A DNA stretch of 64,000 nt from SAR116 cluster bacterium (GCA_004213025.1 SHBC01000001.1:52198-116197); one strand, 5' to 3'; positions 1 through 9,209 are shown, counted from the first letter of the stretch. Notes: generated by a model not told the origin, from the sequence alone. Program-made: numbers and translations.

Positions 1-657
1 CAGCGCATCGTCTGATACCGTCGGCAGGTTTGAAAGCCGGACCATGCCGACAAAAGCTGCCAGTGGCATAATGAGAAAGGTGACAACCGCCAGCCGCCGC
101 CAGCCCAGCCACCATAGCGCCGGCACCATGGCCCAGATAAGGGCTATGAGGCTAAGACCGTAAAGCCCCACAAACGCCGCCATCTGCAACAGCGATATGT
201 GGGCCGAAAACAGATATCCCGGCGCATTCCAGGGAAAGCCGGTGGCGACATGACCACGCGCCCATTCACATAGGGACAGCATCGCGACGAACAGCAGCAA
301 TCGCGCCGCCGGAGTCCGGCCAAGCCGGTGCGCCAGCATGCCCGCCGGAAGCCAGAACAGCGCCAGAAGCGCCGGAATGCCGAACAGAGGCAGCGGAATC
401 AACGGCCAGTGGCCCGTCGCCCCCGTCACCATCGACAGCGAAATCCACCACAGCGAGGCAAGGAACCAGCCATAACCTGCCGCGCCGCCAATCAGACCTG
501 CCTCGATCATCGAACCGGCACGGGCCAGCATCAGTGCCGGCAGGGACAGGGCTGCGATCAGCGGCACCAGTCCGAAGGGCGGCAGGGAAAATGACGCCGC
601 CATGCCGGCCAGCATGGCGATGGCCAGTCGCTGCCATCGCCGGCGCGCGTCAGTCAC
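1..657 (-). CDS. lnt: Apolipoprotein N-acyltransferase, N-terminal part (runs off window)
   Basis: Lnt adds the third acyl chain to the N-terminal cysteine of lipoproteins at the periplasmic face of the inner membrane. The first 219 codons are present and the frame stays open to base 1. The translation is strongly hydrophobic, with several predicted membrane helices, an early SLPPFG stretch and a WNAPGY motif, both typical of Lnt N-termini; the catalytic nitrilase domain lies outside the window. I chose the GTG at 657, which overlaps the end of corC by 8 bp and is followed directly by conserved sequence. It is the last visible gene of the tsaB-to-lnt minus-strand run. The assignment rests on the N-terminal half plus synteny with corC, ybeY and phoH. 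Confidence 0.88.
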   Translation of the reverse strand, partial: MTDARRRWQRLAIAMLAGMAASFSLPPFGLVPLIAALSLPALMLARAGSMIEAGLIGGAAGYGWFLASLWWISLSMVTGATGHWPLIPLPLFGIPALLALFWLPAGMLAHRLGRTPAARLLLFVAMLSLCEWARGHVATGFPWNAPGYLFSAHISLLQMAAFVGLYGLSLIALIWAMVPALWWLGWRRLAVVTFLIMPLAAFVGMVRLSNLPTVSDDAL

Positions 658-1495
658 CAACGTTCTGCGGTTGTCGCGAGACGCCGCGAATCTTCAGCAA
701 TGCCAGGCGCCGCGGATCGCCCTCGACCACCTCGAACTGCAGACCTGAGGGATGACGTACCACCTCGCCGCGGCCCGGCACGCGGCCGGCAACAGCGCAG
801 ACAAGACCGCCAAGCGTGTCGATCTCGTCACGATCATCATCCTCGAGCAGCCGCCCGGTCAGGGTTTCAAGCTCCTTCACCTCGAGCCGCGCCTCGGCAA
901 GGATTGTGCCATCCTCATTGAATGTCATCTGCGGCTGGATCGTCTGGTCATGTTCATCCTCGATCTCACCGACAATCTCCTCGACAAGATCCTCGATGGT
1001 GATCAGCCCGTCGACACCACCGAATTCATCGACCACCAGCGCCAGATGCCGGCGCCGCAGCCGCATTTCGTGAAGCAAATCGAGACACCTGATGGTCGGC
1101 GCCACGAACAATGCCGGCCGCAGCAGCGTTCCGATATCGGGCGCCTTGCCAGCATGAAGATGCGCAAACACATCCTTGATATGGATGATGCCGGCAATAT
1201 CGTCGAGGGTCTCGCGCCGCACCGGAAGCCGGCTGTGATTGGCCGCCGTCATCTGCGCGATGATCTCGGAAAAGCTTTCCGACATGCTGACCGAGACGAT
1301 GTCGGCGCGGGGAATCATCACATCCGAGGCATTCAGGTCCTGCAGGCCCAGAATATTGCGAAGCAGGGCTTCTTCATGCGGATCGAAACTCGCCATGTCG
1401 GCTGACGGAACGGCAAGCAGGCTTTCCAGCTCGTCGCGCCGTGACGCTGGCGGGTTCAGCGCCGGAAACATCTTTGACAGCAATGCGCGCACCAT
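650..1495 (-). CDS. corC: CBS-domain protein of the CorC/HlyC family
   Basis: The protein has 281 residues. A pair of CBS domains spans roughly residues 55-180 (DVMIPRADIV opens the first; DEFGGVDGLITIEDLVEEIVG closes the second), followed by a CorC_HlyC transporter-associated domain at about 195-275. No membrane domain is present, so it is the soluble CorC type rather than a full CNNM/HlyC protein. The family is linked to magnesium/cobalt efflux and cation homeostasis, but the biochemical role is not settled. The start overlaps the ybeY stop as TGATG and the end overlaps lnt, indicating tight translational coupling. A nucleotide-binding regulatory role is inferred from the family. Confidence 0.9.
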   Translation of the reverse strand: MVRALLSKMFPALNPPASRRDELESLLAVPSADMASFDPHEEALLRNILGLQDLNASDVMIPRADIVSVSMSESFSEIIAQMTAANHSRLPVRRETLDDIAGIIHIKDVFAHLHAGKAPDIGTLLRPALFVAPTIRCLDLLHEMRLRRRHLALVVDEFGGVDGLITIEDLVEEIVGEIEDEHDQTIQPQMTFNEDGTILAEARLEVKELETLTGRLLEDDDRDEIDTLGGLVCAVAGRVPGRGEVVRHPSGLQFEVVEGDPRRLALLKIRGVSRQPQNVGD

Positions 1496-2136
1496 CAGCC
1501 GGTCCCTCCTGCCAGATTTTCGGCCGGCTCGGCATAGGGGTTGGCGATGCCAAGCCTGGCCAGAACGCTGACCTCGCCAGCTTCCATAAGATCGGCCTCG
1601 TCATCGACCTGATGGTCATGACCCATCAGATGCAGCAGTCCGTGAACCCACAGATGTGTCAGATGATCGCTGACGCTCTTCGCCTCCTGCGCCGCCTCGC
1701 GGCACAGCGTTTCATAGGCAATGGCGATTTCACCGGGGGCCAGCCTGGCGGCATCGGACTCCATCATCGCGGCATCATCGTCCGACGGGAAGGACAGCAC
1801 ATTGGTTGGGACATCCTTGCCGCGAAACCGCAGATTGAGGTCGCGGATCCGGTCATCGCCGCCGAACAACGCGCCGATTTCCAGCCGCGGCCAGTTGAAC
1901 GTCTCGCAGGCGATATCTGTCGCCAGAACCAGCGTCGGGCGGACAGAATCGATCATATCTTCCGGCCATATATGCCGGTCGATGACCAGATCCAGATGGC
2001 TGCCGCCATCGGTTTGCCAATGTTCGGATGAGAGAGGGTCCGGGTCCGGACTGTCAGGCTCCAGGGGCATCGTGTTCATGCCAGTAACTACTGCGGCTCC
2101 TTGCAGGTCAGTCGGCGTCATACGCCGGAATCCCAT
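1495..2136 (-). CDS. ybeY: Endoribonuclease YbeY, 16S rRNA maturation
   Basis: YbeY is a zinc-dependent single-strand endoribonuclease that helps mature the 3' end of 16S rRNA. The diagnostic metal motif HGLLHLMGHDH is intact near residues 165-175 (three histidines), preceded by the conserved TNVLSFP segment. The longest frame is 213 residues, longer than the usual 150-180. Internal ATGs at 2121 and 2079 would give about 208 and 194 residues, and the true start is uncertain. An AAGGAG lies about 17 bases upstream of the 2079 ATG, which is farther than ideal. The gene follows phoH by 41 bp and overlaps corC by one base, the standard phoH-ybeY-corC order. Confidence 0.92.
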   Translation of the reverse strand: MGFRRMTPTDLQGAAVVTGMNTMPLEPDSPDPDPLSSEHWQTDGGSHLDLVIDRHIWPEDMIDSVRPTLVLATDIACETFNWPRLEIGALFGGDDRIRDLNLRFRGKDVPTNVLSFPSDDDAAMMESDAARLAPGEIAIAYETLCREAAQEAKSVSDHLTHLWVHGLLHLMGHDHQVDDEADLMEAGEVSVLARLGIANPYAEPAENLAGGTG

Positions 2137-2177
2137 TTGGACTGATTTTGCACGGTCTGTCCAGTGGCTTGCTTGTT

Positions 2178-3209
2178 TCAGCTGTCGCTTTCATAGGCCT
2201 GCAAGATCCGCGCCACTACCGGATGTCTGACAACATCCTTGCCAGACAGATGCTTGATCCCCACACCTTCGACATTGCCGAGCCGCCCGACAGCATCGGC
2301 AAGACCCGACGGCTGGCCGTCAGGAAGGTCGATCTGGCTGAGATCACCGGTGATGACCATGCGGGAATCCTCGCCGAGCCGGGTCAGCACCATCTTCATC
2401 TGTACCGGGGTCGTGTTCTGCGCCTCATCGATGATGACATAGGAAGCGCTGAGGGTTCGCCCCCGCATGAAGGCCAGCGGGGCAATCTCGATCTCACCGC
2501 TGACAAGCATGCGCTCGACCTTGTCCGCCGGCATCATGTCATACAGCGCGTCATAGAGAGGCCGCAGATAGGGGTCGACCTTTTCCTTCATATCGCCGGG
2601 AAGAAAGCCCAGACGCTCACCGGCCTCGACGGCCGGCCGCGACAGCACAATCCGCTCGATCTCGCGTTTTTTCAGCGACTCGACCGCCTTCGCCACCGCC
2701 ATATAGGTCTTGCCGGTACCCGCCGGCCCGAGGCCGAACACAACCTCGTGCTTGCGAAGCAGATCAAGATAGGCGGCCTGTCCCGGTGTCTTGGCGATGA
2801 TTTTCTTGCGCCATGTCTCGACACTCCGGCCCATATTCTGGCCCATATTCTGGCCCTTTTTCTGGCCCTCAATCTGGTCGGCATCGACGGCGCCATCACC
2901 AACCGTGACCCAGCGCAGCACATCGCTGATCAGCGATCCGTCCTCGGGAACATCGCCGCCGCTGCCAAGCTGCCGGTAGATATCCTCAAGCGCCCGACGC
3001 GCCGTCTTCACCGCCGCCGCCGGACCGGACACGGTGATGCTGTTGCCAAAACTGTCGAGCGCAACATCAAGTGCCTTTTCGAGACGCGCGAGGTTCTGGT
3101 TATGCTCGCCTGTCAGCCTGGCAAGCGTGCCATTATCCTCGAATTCCATACGAATGGAGGTGGGCTTCACCGCCTTTACCACGCAAATCCGGTCATGCAA
3201 CCGCCCCAA
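2178..3209 (-). CDS. phoH: PhoH-family ATPase
   Basis: This is a PhoH-like P-loop ATPase/helicase-type protein of 343 residues. A KH-like N-terminal part (about 20-90) is followed by the PhoH ATPase domain with Walker A GPAGTGKT at 161-168 and a Walker B-like IIDEAQN near 245. The role is thought to be RNA metabolism together with the adjacent YbeY, but the mechanism is poorly known. Between the two domains, residues about 114-128 are a glutamine/glycine repeat ([14 protein letters not shown]) encoded by a 12-bp tandem repeat, probably an unstructured linker. The start given overlaps the end of miaB by 17 bp; the ATG at 3149 is an alternative that begins at the first conserved residues. Confidence 0.92.
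   Translation of the reverse strand: MGRLHDRICVVKAVKPTSIRMEFEDNGTLARLTGEHNQNLARLEKALDVALDSFGNSITVSGPAAAVKTARRALEDIYRQLGSGGDVPEDGSLISDVLRWVTVGDGAVDADQIEGQKKGQNMGQNMGRSVETWRKKIIAKTPGQAAYLDLLRKHEVVFGLGPAGTGKTYMAVAKAVESLKKREIERIVLSRPAVEAGERLGFLPGDMKEKVDPYLRPLYDALYDMMPADKVERMLVSGEIEIAPLAFMRGRTLSASYVIIDEAQNTTPVQMKMVLTRLGEDSRMVITGDLSQIDLPDGQPSGLADAVGRLGNVEGVGIKHLSGKDVVRHPVVARILQAYESDS
2828..2875. repeat. 12-bp tandem repeat inside phoH, 4 copies
   Basis: Four consecutive copies of a 12-bp unit of the form GGCCCATATTCT (the last two diverge at the centre). The unit length is four codons, so PhoH stays in frame and gains a four-residue repeat in its interdomain linker. The core ATTCTGGCCC recurs in intergenic repeats near 7.06 and 9.19 kb. 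Confidence 0.9.
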
Positions 3210-4530
3210 CCACGCTGTTCTGCCTTGCTTCGGTGACGCGGCAGGAAATGATGCTGCCGATTAGATCCTCGCCCGCCTCGAGATTGACCGCCTGCATATA
3301 GGGGCTGCGTCCCGCCACCTGTCCGTCGCGGCCACCGCGCCGCTCGATCAGAACATCCATCACCTTGCCCTCGCTTGCCTTGTTGAAGGCCAGCTGCTGG
3401 GCATTCAGCAATTGCTGCAGGGCCTCAAGCCGGTCAGCCTTCACATCCTCCGGCACCTGCTCGTCCGAGCCGGCGGCCGGCGTGCCCGGGCGCGGGCTGT
3501 ATTTGAAGGAATAGGCCGAGGCGTAGCCAACCTTGTCGACAAGGGCCAGCGTCTCGGCGAAATCGCGATCGGTCTCACCCGGAAAACCGACGATGAAATC
3601 ACCCGAGAAGGCGATATCCGGGCGCGCCTCACGAAGCCTGTCAAGCACGCGCAGATAGACATCGTGGGTGTGGCGGCGGTTCATCGCGGCCAGGATATGG
3701 TCCGAGCCGGACTGCACCGGAAGGTGCAGATAGGGCATCAGGCCTGGCACGTCACGATGCGCCATGATCAGATCATCTTCCATGTCCAGCGGGTGCGAGG
3801 TGGTGTAGCGGATCCGCTTCAGCCCGTCGATCTCGGCAAGCTCGCGAATGAGGCGCGCCAAGCTCCAGATGCTGCCATCCGGCGCCTCGCCATGATAGGC
3901 GTTGACGTTCTGGCCAAGCAGCGTCAGCTCGCATGTGCCGGTGCCTGTCAGACGGCGAGCCTCGTCAAGAATGCCGGCCGCCGGCCGTGAGAATTCGGCG
4001 CCCCGTGTATAGGGAACAACGCAAAAGGCGCAGAATTTGTCACATCCCTCCTGCACCGACAGGAACGCCGCCGGCCCGCGCGGGGCGTGCTCGCCGGGAA
4101 GCTGGTCGAACTTCACCTCTTCGGGAAATTCGGTGTCGATCACACGCTGGCGTGCCCCCGGATCGATCTTGCTGACCAGCTCGGGAAGCCGGTGATAGGT
4201 TTGTGGTCCGACGACAATATCGACCCAGGGCGCGCGGCGGGTGATTTCCTCGCCCTCGGCCTGTGCCACACAGCCGGCCACCGCAATCGCCACGTGACGG
4301 CCTTCCTGATCGCGGGCGCGGTCCTTCATCATCCGCAGCCGACCAAGTTCGGAAAACACCTTCTCTGAGGCCTTCTCGCGAATATGACAGGTGTTCAGGA
4401 TCACCATGTCGGCGCCATCGGCGGTGGCTGTGGTGCTGTAGCCAAGCGGCGCCAGAACGTCGGTCATGCGGTCTGAATCATAGACATTCATCTGGCACCC
4501 GTAGGTCTTGATGAACAGTTTCTTTGACAC
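3193..4530 (-). CDS. miaB: tRNA-2-methylthio-N6-dimethylallyladenosine synthase MiaB
   Basis: MiaB is a radical-SAM enzyme that methylthiolates i6A37 in tRNAs reading U-starting codons. The N-terminal UPF0004 domain opens with [15 protein letters not shown], including the first cluster cysteine. The radical-SAM CxxxCxxC (CDKFCAFC) lies near residue 160, and a C-terminal TRAM domain carries the IERR segment. The frame is open further upstream, but conservation begins at [11 protein letters not shown], so I chose GTG 4530, preceded by an AAAGAG-like ribosome-binding site; this gives 445 residues, normal for the family. Many alphaproteobacteria have fur between rimI and miaB; here that 122-bp gap is empty. 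Confidence 0.95.
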   Translation of the reverse strand: MSKKLFIKTYGCQMNVYDSDRMTDVLAPLGYSTTATADGADMVILNTCHIREKASEKVFSELGRLRMMKDRARDQEGRHVAIAVAGCVAQAEGEEITRRAPWVDIVVGPQTYHRLPELVSKIDPGARQRVIDTEFPEEVKFDQLPGEHAPRGPAAFLSVQEGCDKFCAFCVVPYTRGAEFSRPAAGILDEARRLTGTGTCELTLLGQNVNAYHGEAPDGSIWSLARLIRELAEIDGLKRIRYTTSHPLDMEDDLIMAHRDVPGLMPYLHLPVQSGSDHILAAMNRRHTHDVYLRVLDRLREARPDIAFSGDFIVGFPGETDRDFAETLALVDKVGYASAYSFKYSPRPGTPAAGSDEQVPEDVKADRLEALQQLLNAQQLAFNKASEGKVMDVLIERRGGRDGQVAGRSPYMQAVNLEAGEDLIGSIISCRVTEARQNSVVGAVA

Positions 4531-4652
4531 GATCGCAGCTCTTTTCCGGCAGTTTGAAAGATGCAGGCTAGACGGGGTATCCCGAAATATTTTCCGGGCT
4601 TTTCTATGCCGGTCGGCAGCAGGGGTCAAGCCGAACCCTGCGGCACCGGACA

Positions 4653-5099
4653 TCAATGCGAGGGTCTCCATCGCAGGACCAGCGCATCAACACGGCCACC
4701 CGGACGCCGGTAATAGTTGCTCCGTCGCCCCACCTCGCCAAAGCCGAGACCGGCATAGAGCGCCAGCGCCGCCACATTGTCGACCGCGACCTCCAGCGTT
4801 ACCTCGGTGATCTTGTCCACCGCAAGGTGATGGAGTGATTCGCCCAGCAGCCGGGATGCAAATCCCCGCCGCCGCGCCCCTGCTGCGGTGCCTGTCGAGA
4901 TCAGATCGGCCATGCCGCCAGCCTTCAGAAACAACACATAGCTTGCCGGCATCCCGCCATCCGGCGCCAGCACGAACCCCCGAAAGGCCGGCCGTTCATA
5001 TAATGACAGCAGGTCGTCACGCGTCAGCGGGCGTGGGAAGGAGGCCGCCTCGATACCGGCGATGGCGTCAAGATCGGCCTCTGTCATTTGTCTGATCAC
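4653..5099 (-). CDS. rimI: Ribosomal-protein-alanine N-acetyltransferase (GNAT), RimI-like
   Basis: A 148-residue single-domain GNAT acetyltransferase. The acetyl-CoA binding loop appears as [14 protein letters not shown] (about residues 72-85, matching the RxxG-x-A/G pattern), followed by [22 protein letters not shown], the strand and helix conserved in RimI-type enzymes that acetylate protein N-termini such as ribosomal protein S18. It overlaps the tsaB stop by 4 bp (ATGA), the common tsaB-rimI pairing, which supports RimI over an unrelated GNAT. The substrate cannot be proven from sequence. Confidence 0.85.
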   Translation of the reverse strand: MIRQMTEADLDAIAGIEAASFPRPLTRDDLLSLYERPAFRGFVLAPDGGMPASYVLFLKAGGMADLISTGTAAGARRRGFASRLLGESLHHLAVDKITEVTLEVAVDNVAALALYAGLGFGEVGRRSNYYRRPGGRVDALVLRWRPSH

Positions 5100-5821
5100 G
5101 ATTTGCCAGACTTTGAAGATGCGGGACCAAGAAACGCCGGCGCAACATAGAGCGGCGTCAAAGGTTCAGCCGGGTGGCCGGCCTGCAGGCGATGCGCGGC
5201 CAGATTGGCAATCTGCAGGGCATCGACCGGCGGCGTATCCGGCCCCCTTGCCAGGGCACGATCCGGAAAGGCAGCCGCCAGTTCCGCCGCGCCGGGACCG
5301 ATGACAGAAGCAGCCTGCCAGTCTTCGGGCATTTCCTGCCCGGTATCCGGACCGACATCCTGAATGGACGGCGCGGATGCAATGGCCGGATCGAATATCT
5401 GGCAGAAATAGCTGCCGCGCCGTGTATCGGCCGTGGCGAGAAGGCGCCGGCCCGTCAGGTCGGGCTGGCCGGTGCGCGCCGCATGCGCCATCGCGGCAAG
5501 ACAGGACACACCGATACCGGCCGCCCCGCTGGCAAGCGCGAATCCCTTCGCCGCGGCAAGCGCCACCCTTATGCCGGTGAATGATCCCGGACCGCGCCCG
5601 GCGGCAATATGCGTAAGGGCGACGGCTGTCACCCCGGCCTGTTCCATCACGTGGCGGGCCAGCTCGGTCACCACCGCGGCATGGCCATGCCGCGCCGCAT
5701 GCACCTCCTGCCAGTGCCGCCCGTCAGCGCGCAAAATCGCGGCTGATGCCTGATCGGCACTTGATTCAAGCGCGAGAATGAGAGCATTACCCGGCAATTC
5801 AGACATGGGCAATTCAGACAT
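5096..5821 (-). CDS. tsaB: tRNA threonylcarbamoyladenosine biosynthesis protein TsaB
   Basis: TsaB is the non-catalytic ASKHA-fold partner of TsaD in making t6A37 on ANN-decoding tRNAs. ALESSADQASAAI near the N-terminus and AAGRGPGSFTGIRVALAAAKG (around residue 78-98) are hallmark segments. About 241 residues, slightly longer than average. The start region is odd: a 15-bp tandem repeat gives two in-frame ATGs (5821 and 5806), each in the same context, so the protein begins MSELPMSELPGN or MSELPGN. It is the first gene of the minus-strand run into rimI, with which it overlaps. Confidence 0.92.
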   Translation of the reverse strand: MSELPMSELPGNALILALESSADQASAAILRADGRHWQEVHAARHGHAAVVTELARHVMEQAGVTAVALTHIAAGRGPGSFTGIRVALAAAKGFALASGAAGIGVSCLAAMAHAARTGQPDLTGRRLLATADTRRGSYFCQIFDPAIASAPSIQDVGPDTGQEMPEDWQAASVIGPGAAELAAAFPDRALARGPDTPPVDALQIANLAAHRLQAGHPAEPLTPLYVAPAFLGPASSKSGKS

Positions 5822-5836
5822 GGGCAATTCAGACCT
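5793..5836. repeat. 15-bp tandem repeat spanning the tsaB start codon
   Basis: About three copies of GGCAATTCAGACATG (5793-5807, 5808-5822, then a partial copy diverging after GGCAATTCAGAC). On the minus strand each full copy contains an ATG, so the translation start with its upstream context is duplicated in frame. Confidence 0.9.
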
Positions 5837-6004
5837 TTCCTGGCGTCACGCCTTCAACAACAACCCGCGGCCGTCCGGGACAGCTCATTAAGGGCCCAAA
5901 CAGAGCAAACTGCCTCTGGCCGGACAATGACTAGCACAGTATGGTGGGAGCATCATCAACCTGCCCCGGCCGCGCAGACCTGAACACAACCCCGGACCCA
6001 ATCA

Positions 6005-7033
6005 ATGATCTCCTCGTCGCTTTGCAAACGCCTGTTCCTTTTGCCGATTCTTATGGCCGGCATCATTCTTGGCGCCGCCAGTGCGGCACGCGCCGCCGAT
6101 CACGCCACCATTCTGATGTATCACAGGTTTGGCGAGGACAAATACCCGACGACCAATGTGCGGATCGAGCAGTTCGAGGAACATCTCGAAATCCTTGCCA
6201 GCGGGGAATATTCTGTGTTGCCACTGCAGGAGATCATCAGCAATCTCCAGGCCGGCAAACCGGTTCCGGACCGCACCGTGGCGATCACCATCGATGACGC
6301 CTATCTGTCAGTCTATGAAGAGGCCATGCCGCGGCTGAAGGCGCGCGGTTTCCACGCCACGCTGTTTGTCGCCACACGCCCTGTCGACCGCAATCTTGGC
6401 AATTATATGAACTGGGATCAGCTTCGCGAATGGCAGGCTGCCGGGTTTGGCATCGGCAGCCAGACGCAGACGCATCCGCATATGCATCAGAAATCGATCG
6501 AGGCCAATCGCGAGGAACTGGAGGTCAGCAATGAACGGTTCCTTGCCGAGCTTGGCATCCGGCCGACCCTCTTTGCCTATCCCTATGGCGAATATAATCT
6601 CGACGTTATCGATCTTGTGAAGGCAGCCGGTTTCGAGGCAGCCTTCGGGCAGAATTCCGGTGTTGCGCATGGCTATGACGGATTTTTCGAACTGCCACGT
6701 TTTGCGATGAATGAACAATATGGCAACCGCGAACGCCTTGAGCTGGCGATCAACGGCCTGCCATTGAAGGTCAGCGAGATCGTGCCGGCGGATGTCGTGC
6801 TGAGCGAAAATCCCCCACTCTATGGCTTCACACTGGCACCGGACATGGATCAGGAACGCCAGCTTCGCTGTTTCAACAGCAAATATGGCAAGCTTGATGT
6901 CGCCATCATCGGCCGCCGGGCCGAAATCAGAATGCCGGGACCACTTGTCGGCAAGCGCGCCCGCGTCAACTGCACGATGCCGGGCCCGGAAGGCCGCTGG
7001 CGCTGGTTCGGCCGGCAGTTCCTGACCGAATAG
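6005..7033 (+). CDS. Secreted polysaccharide deacetylase (NodB/CE4 family)
   Basis: A 342-residue exported protein with a classical signal peptide: basic MISSSLCKR start, hydrophobic core to about residue 27 and AxA-type ARAAD cleavage. The NodB domain follows: ILMYHRF near residue 37, the metal-site motif TIDDAY (about 95-100), the SQTQTHPHMH segment with the paired metal histidines (around 157-164) and FAYPYGEYN (about 194-202). Such enzymes remove N- or O-acetyl groups from cell-wall or extracellular polysaccharides; the substrate is unknown. The C-terminal 100 residues are not typical of CE4 and resemble a beta-rich accessory domain. It is divergent from tsaB and convergent with the glucosaminidase gene. 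Confidence 0.85.
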   Translation: MISSSLCKRLFLLPILMAGIILGAASAARAADHATILMYHRFGEDKYPTTNVRIEQFEEHLEILASGEYSVLPLQEIISNLQAGKPVPDRTVAITIDDAYLSVYEEAMPRLKARGFHATLFVATRPVDRNLGNYMNWDQLREWQAAGFGIGSQTQTHPHMHQKSIEANREELEVSNERFLAELGIRPTLFAYPYGEYNLDVIDLVKAAGFEAAFGQNSGVAHGYDGFFELPRFAMNEQYGNRERLELAINGLPLKVSEIVPADVVLSENPPLYGFTLAPDMDQERQLRCFNSKYGKLDVAIIGRRAEIRMPGPLVGKRARVNCTMPGPEGRWRWFGRQFLTE

Positions 7034-7046
7034 CCCCAAAACCAAC

Positions 7047-7103
7047 AATCTGGCCCCAACATTCTGGCCCCAACCAATCAGGAACCAACCAATCAGGAAC
7101 CAA
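7047..7103. repeat. Two short tandem repeats between convergent genes
   Basis: Downstream of the deacetylase stop there are two copies of a 14-bp unit ending TCTGGCCCCAAC, then two copies of CAATCAGGAACCAAC (15 bp). No T-run or obvious terminator accompanies them. The first block shares an identical 23-base stretch with 9186-9208. Confidence 0.85.
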
Positions 7104-7148
7104 CAAACCGTCTTTCACAATCGGTGCGGCGGCCAACAGCCTGACAGA

Positions 7149-8429
7149 TCAGCGAAGCTTTGCCACCTCATAGCGCCCCAGATCGTTCGAGCGGATCAGC
7201 GTCTTCAGCTTGGCGACATAGACCTCGCCAATCTCGGCATAGCCATCAAGAAAATTTGACAGCTGGTATCCAAGGTCGGCCTTCGTACGCCCGCGAAGCA
7301 AATGCCGCCGCGCCCGGAAGGCGGCATATCGGGGGTGCGTGTTCAGATTATGCATATAGGCCCGTACCGAGCCAAACAGGTTGGGAAAGCTGCGGACCAC
7401 AGCCTGGCTGTTGGAGGCGCGCGCCGGCTTCAGCCCGGCATCCTTCTGCCAGGCCCATTGACCGAACAGGGCGTTCCCCTGCAGCGCGAAACGCGAGGTT
7501 CCCCAGCCCGATTCGATGGCCGCCTGCGCCAGCGCCAGCGACACCGGAACGAAATCGGCGCGTAACAGCAACTGTCTCTCGATCTCTTCCAGTGGCCTGT
7601 CCTCGGTCTCGATACGATACAGCCGCGCCCAGCGCTCCACCGTTGCCTGATCGCCGCGCGAAGCAGCCCGCTCAATGGCCTTACGACGTTGTGAGATTTC
7701 CTCATTCGCCGCCAATATCAACGGCAGGGTGATGCCGATAAAGCTCTCCTTCTGGCGCTTCACCGGCAGCCCGACATGCGATTGTGGGATCTGTTTGGCA
7801 AAATCACGCGTGACCACCAGCGGCAGCGATGCCGCGCCCGGGATTGCCGGAACCTTGGCCGTCCGCGACGTCAGTGACGCCACCTGTGTTTCCCGCGGCG
7901 CGGGTGGCGCCGGTGCGGCGGCAGATTCCGTCGATGGCTCTGGCCGCGCCTTGCGCGCGGCTACAGCAGGCTGTTCCGGCTTTGCGTTGGCTGGCGCCGC
8001 ATTGCTGCCGGGTGCCGGGGTAGTGGCCTCGATCACACTCTTGCGCGGGACTTGCTGGCGGGGGGCTTGCTTGCGGGGGGTTTGGCTGTCAGCTGTCTGG
8101 GTGGCGGTGTTTGCGGGTTGTGATTCGGGCACAGGTGCCGCCGCAATTTCCACCTCGACCGCCGGGTCTGCCGGGTCTGCCAGGTCTGCCAGCTCTGTCG
8201 GTTCCGCCGCAGGCAGCGCGGATATCACAGGTTCAAACGCCAACTCTTCATCCGGCTGCGCGGTCAGCGGCGCGGCCATGTCCAGATGCTCTGTGCCGCC
8301 GGACTCATCGAACCATTGCGGCGGCTTCAGCTGGAACAGCCCCGGTCCAATGACCCCAAGCACCATGAACAGCATCGCGGCGCGAAGAAGGTGGGTGTTG
8401 TTGATGGCAATTCCTGTTGGCTGAGACAC
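7149..8429 (-). CDS. Membrane-anchored Bax-like N-acetylglucosaminidase domain protein
   Basis: 426 residues in three parts. Residues about 14-34 form one membrane anchor (LLRAAMLFMVLGVIGPGLF). Residues 45-210 are low-complexity and rich in Ala, Pro and Glu, with DPADPAVE-type short repeats. The C-terminal 200 residues match the Bax/glucosaminidase family: ALAQAAIESGWGTSRFALQGNALFGQW carries the expected catalytic glutamate, followed by FPNLFGSVRAYMHNLNTHP. These proteins are thought to cut the glycan strands of peptidoglycan from the periplasmic side. It is convergent with the deacetylase, so the two could act on the same wall material, but they are not co-transcribed. Confidence 0.82.
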   Translation of the reverse strand: MSQPTGIAINNTHLLRAAMLFMVLGVIGPGLFQLKPPQWFDESGGTEHLDMAAPLTAQPDEELAFEPVISALPAAEPTELADLADPADPAVEVEIAAAPVPESQPANTATQTADSQTPRKQAPRQQVPRKSVIEATTPAPGSNAAPANAKPEQPAVAARKARPEPSTESAAAPAPPAPRETQVASLTSRTAKVPAIPGAASLPLVVTRDFAKQIPQSHVGLPVKRQKESFIGITLPLILAANEEISQRRKAIERAASRGDQATVERWARLYRIETEDRPLEEIERQLLLRADFVPVSLALAQAAIESGWGTSRFALQGNALFGQWAWQKDAGLKPARASNSQAVVRSFPNLFGSVRAYMHNLNTHPRYAAFRARRHLLRGRTKADLGYQLSNFLDGYAEIGEVYVAKLKTLIRSNDLGRYEVAKLR

Positions 8430-8480
8430 GACTCATCCACTGACGAATTTCACGGAGAGATCACCGGCGTCGGTTGATGT

Positions 8481-9035
8481 CTAGAAGTCTGCGGCGCGGA
8501 CCTCACGCACATCGGGGATATAGTGCCGAAGCATGTTCTCGATCCCCATTTTCAGGGTTGCGGTCGAGCTTGGGCATCCCTGGCAGGCGCCCCGCATCTG
8601 CAGGGTCACAACACCATCATCAAATCCCTGGAAAACAATATCGCCACCATCCATGGCAACGGCGGGCCGGACACGGGTATCAAGAAGCTGCTTGATCTGC
8701 GTCACAACCTCGTCTTCATCTTCATCCGCCACGTCAGCGCCGGACTCGGTCTTTTCGACAACCGGCATGCCAGAGGCGTAATGCTCCATGATGCCAGCCA
8801 GGATCGACGGTTTCAGCGCGAACCAGTCGAGCGCCTCTTCCTTGGTGACTGCAACAAAGTCACCACCAAGAAAAACCCCCTTGACCCCGTCAACCTGGAA
8901 CAGACGACGTGCCAGCGGCGAATTGGCGGCGCTGTCGGCTGCCGGATAATCCGCTGTGCCACTGTCCATCACCGGCACACCGGGGATGAATTTGAGGGTT
9001 GCCGGGTTCGGCGTATCCTGCGTCTGAATGAACAT
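8481..9035 (-). CDS. NifU-family Fe-S cluster carrier (Nfu type)
   Basis: 184 residues from the ATG at 9035 (MFIQTQDTPNPATLKF, the conserved opening of the Nfu N-terminal domain); a longer frame begins at 9065. The N-terminal Nfu domain covers about residues 1-88. The C-terminal NifU domain contains AMDGGDIVF and the cluster-binding CxxC in MRGACQGCPSS. The protein transfers assembled [4Fe-4S] or [2Fe-2S] clusters to apo-targets; MiaB, Nth and HemW in this window are possible clients in general, without specific evidence. In many alphaproteobacteria it lies after trpS and a universal stress gene; here a repeat-rich gap replaces the latter. Confidence 0.9.
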   Translation of the reverse strand: MFIQTQDTPNPATLKFIPGVPVMDSGTADYPAADSAANSPLARRLFQVDGVKGVFLGGDFVAVTKEEALDWFALKPSILAGIMEHYASGMPVVEKTESGADVADEDEDEVVTQIKQLLDTRVRPAVAMDGGDIVFQGFDDGVVTLQMRGACQGCPSSTATLKMGIENMLRHYIPDVREVRAADF

Positions 9036-9081
9036 GTCTGTCTGTCCTCTTCGCACCTGCGGCATCTGTCAGACGGGCACC

Positions 9082-9158
9082 GCCCGAGTCAAATCCCGAG
9101 TCAAATTCTGGGTTAAAATCTCGAGCCAAAATCCCGAGTTAAAATCCCGAGTCAAAAT
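9082..9158. repeat. Degenerate 12-13-bp tandem repeat, about 6 copies
   Basis: Six successive units of the form CCCGAGTCAAAAT with point differences and one-base length differences, starting about 45 bp upstream of the nfu start codon. The GAGTCAAAATC core resembles the GAGTGAAAATC unit at 28477-28524. Confidence 0.88.
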
Positions 9159-9183
9159 CTTCAACCGCCATCATCGTCCCGGC

Positions 9184-9209
9184 ATTCTGGCCCCAACATT
9201 CTGGCCCCG
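9184..9209. repeat. Two-copy repeat sharing 23 bases with 7049-7071
   Basis: Two copies of ATTCTGGCCCC separated by AAC. Bases 9186-9208 are identical to 7049-7071 on the same strand, so the pair are direct repeats bracketing the glucosaminidase and nfu genes at about 2.1 kb spacing. Confidence 0.85.
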
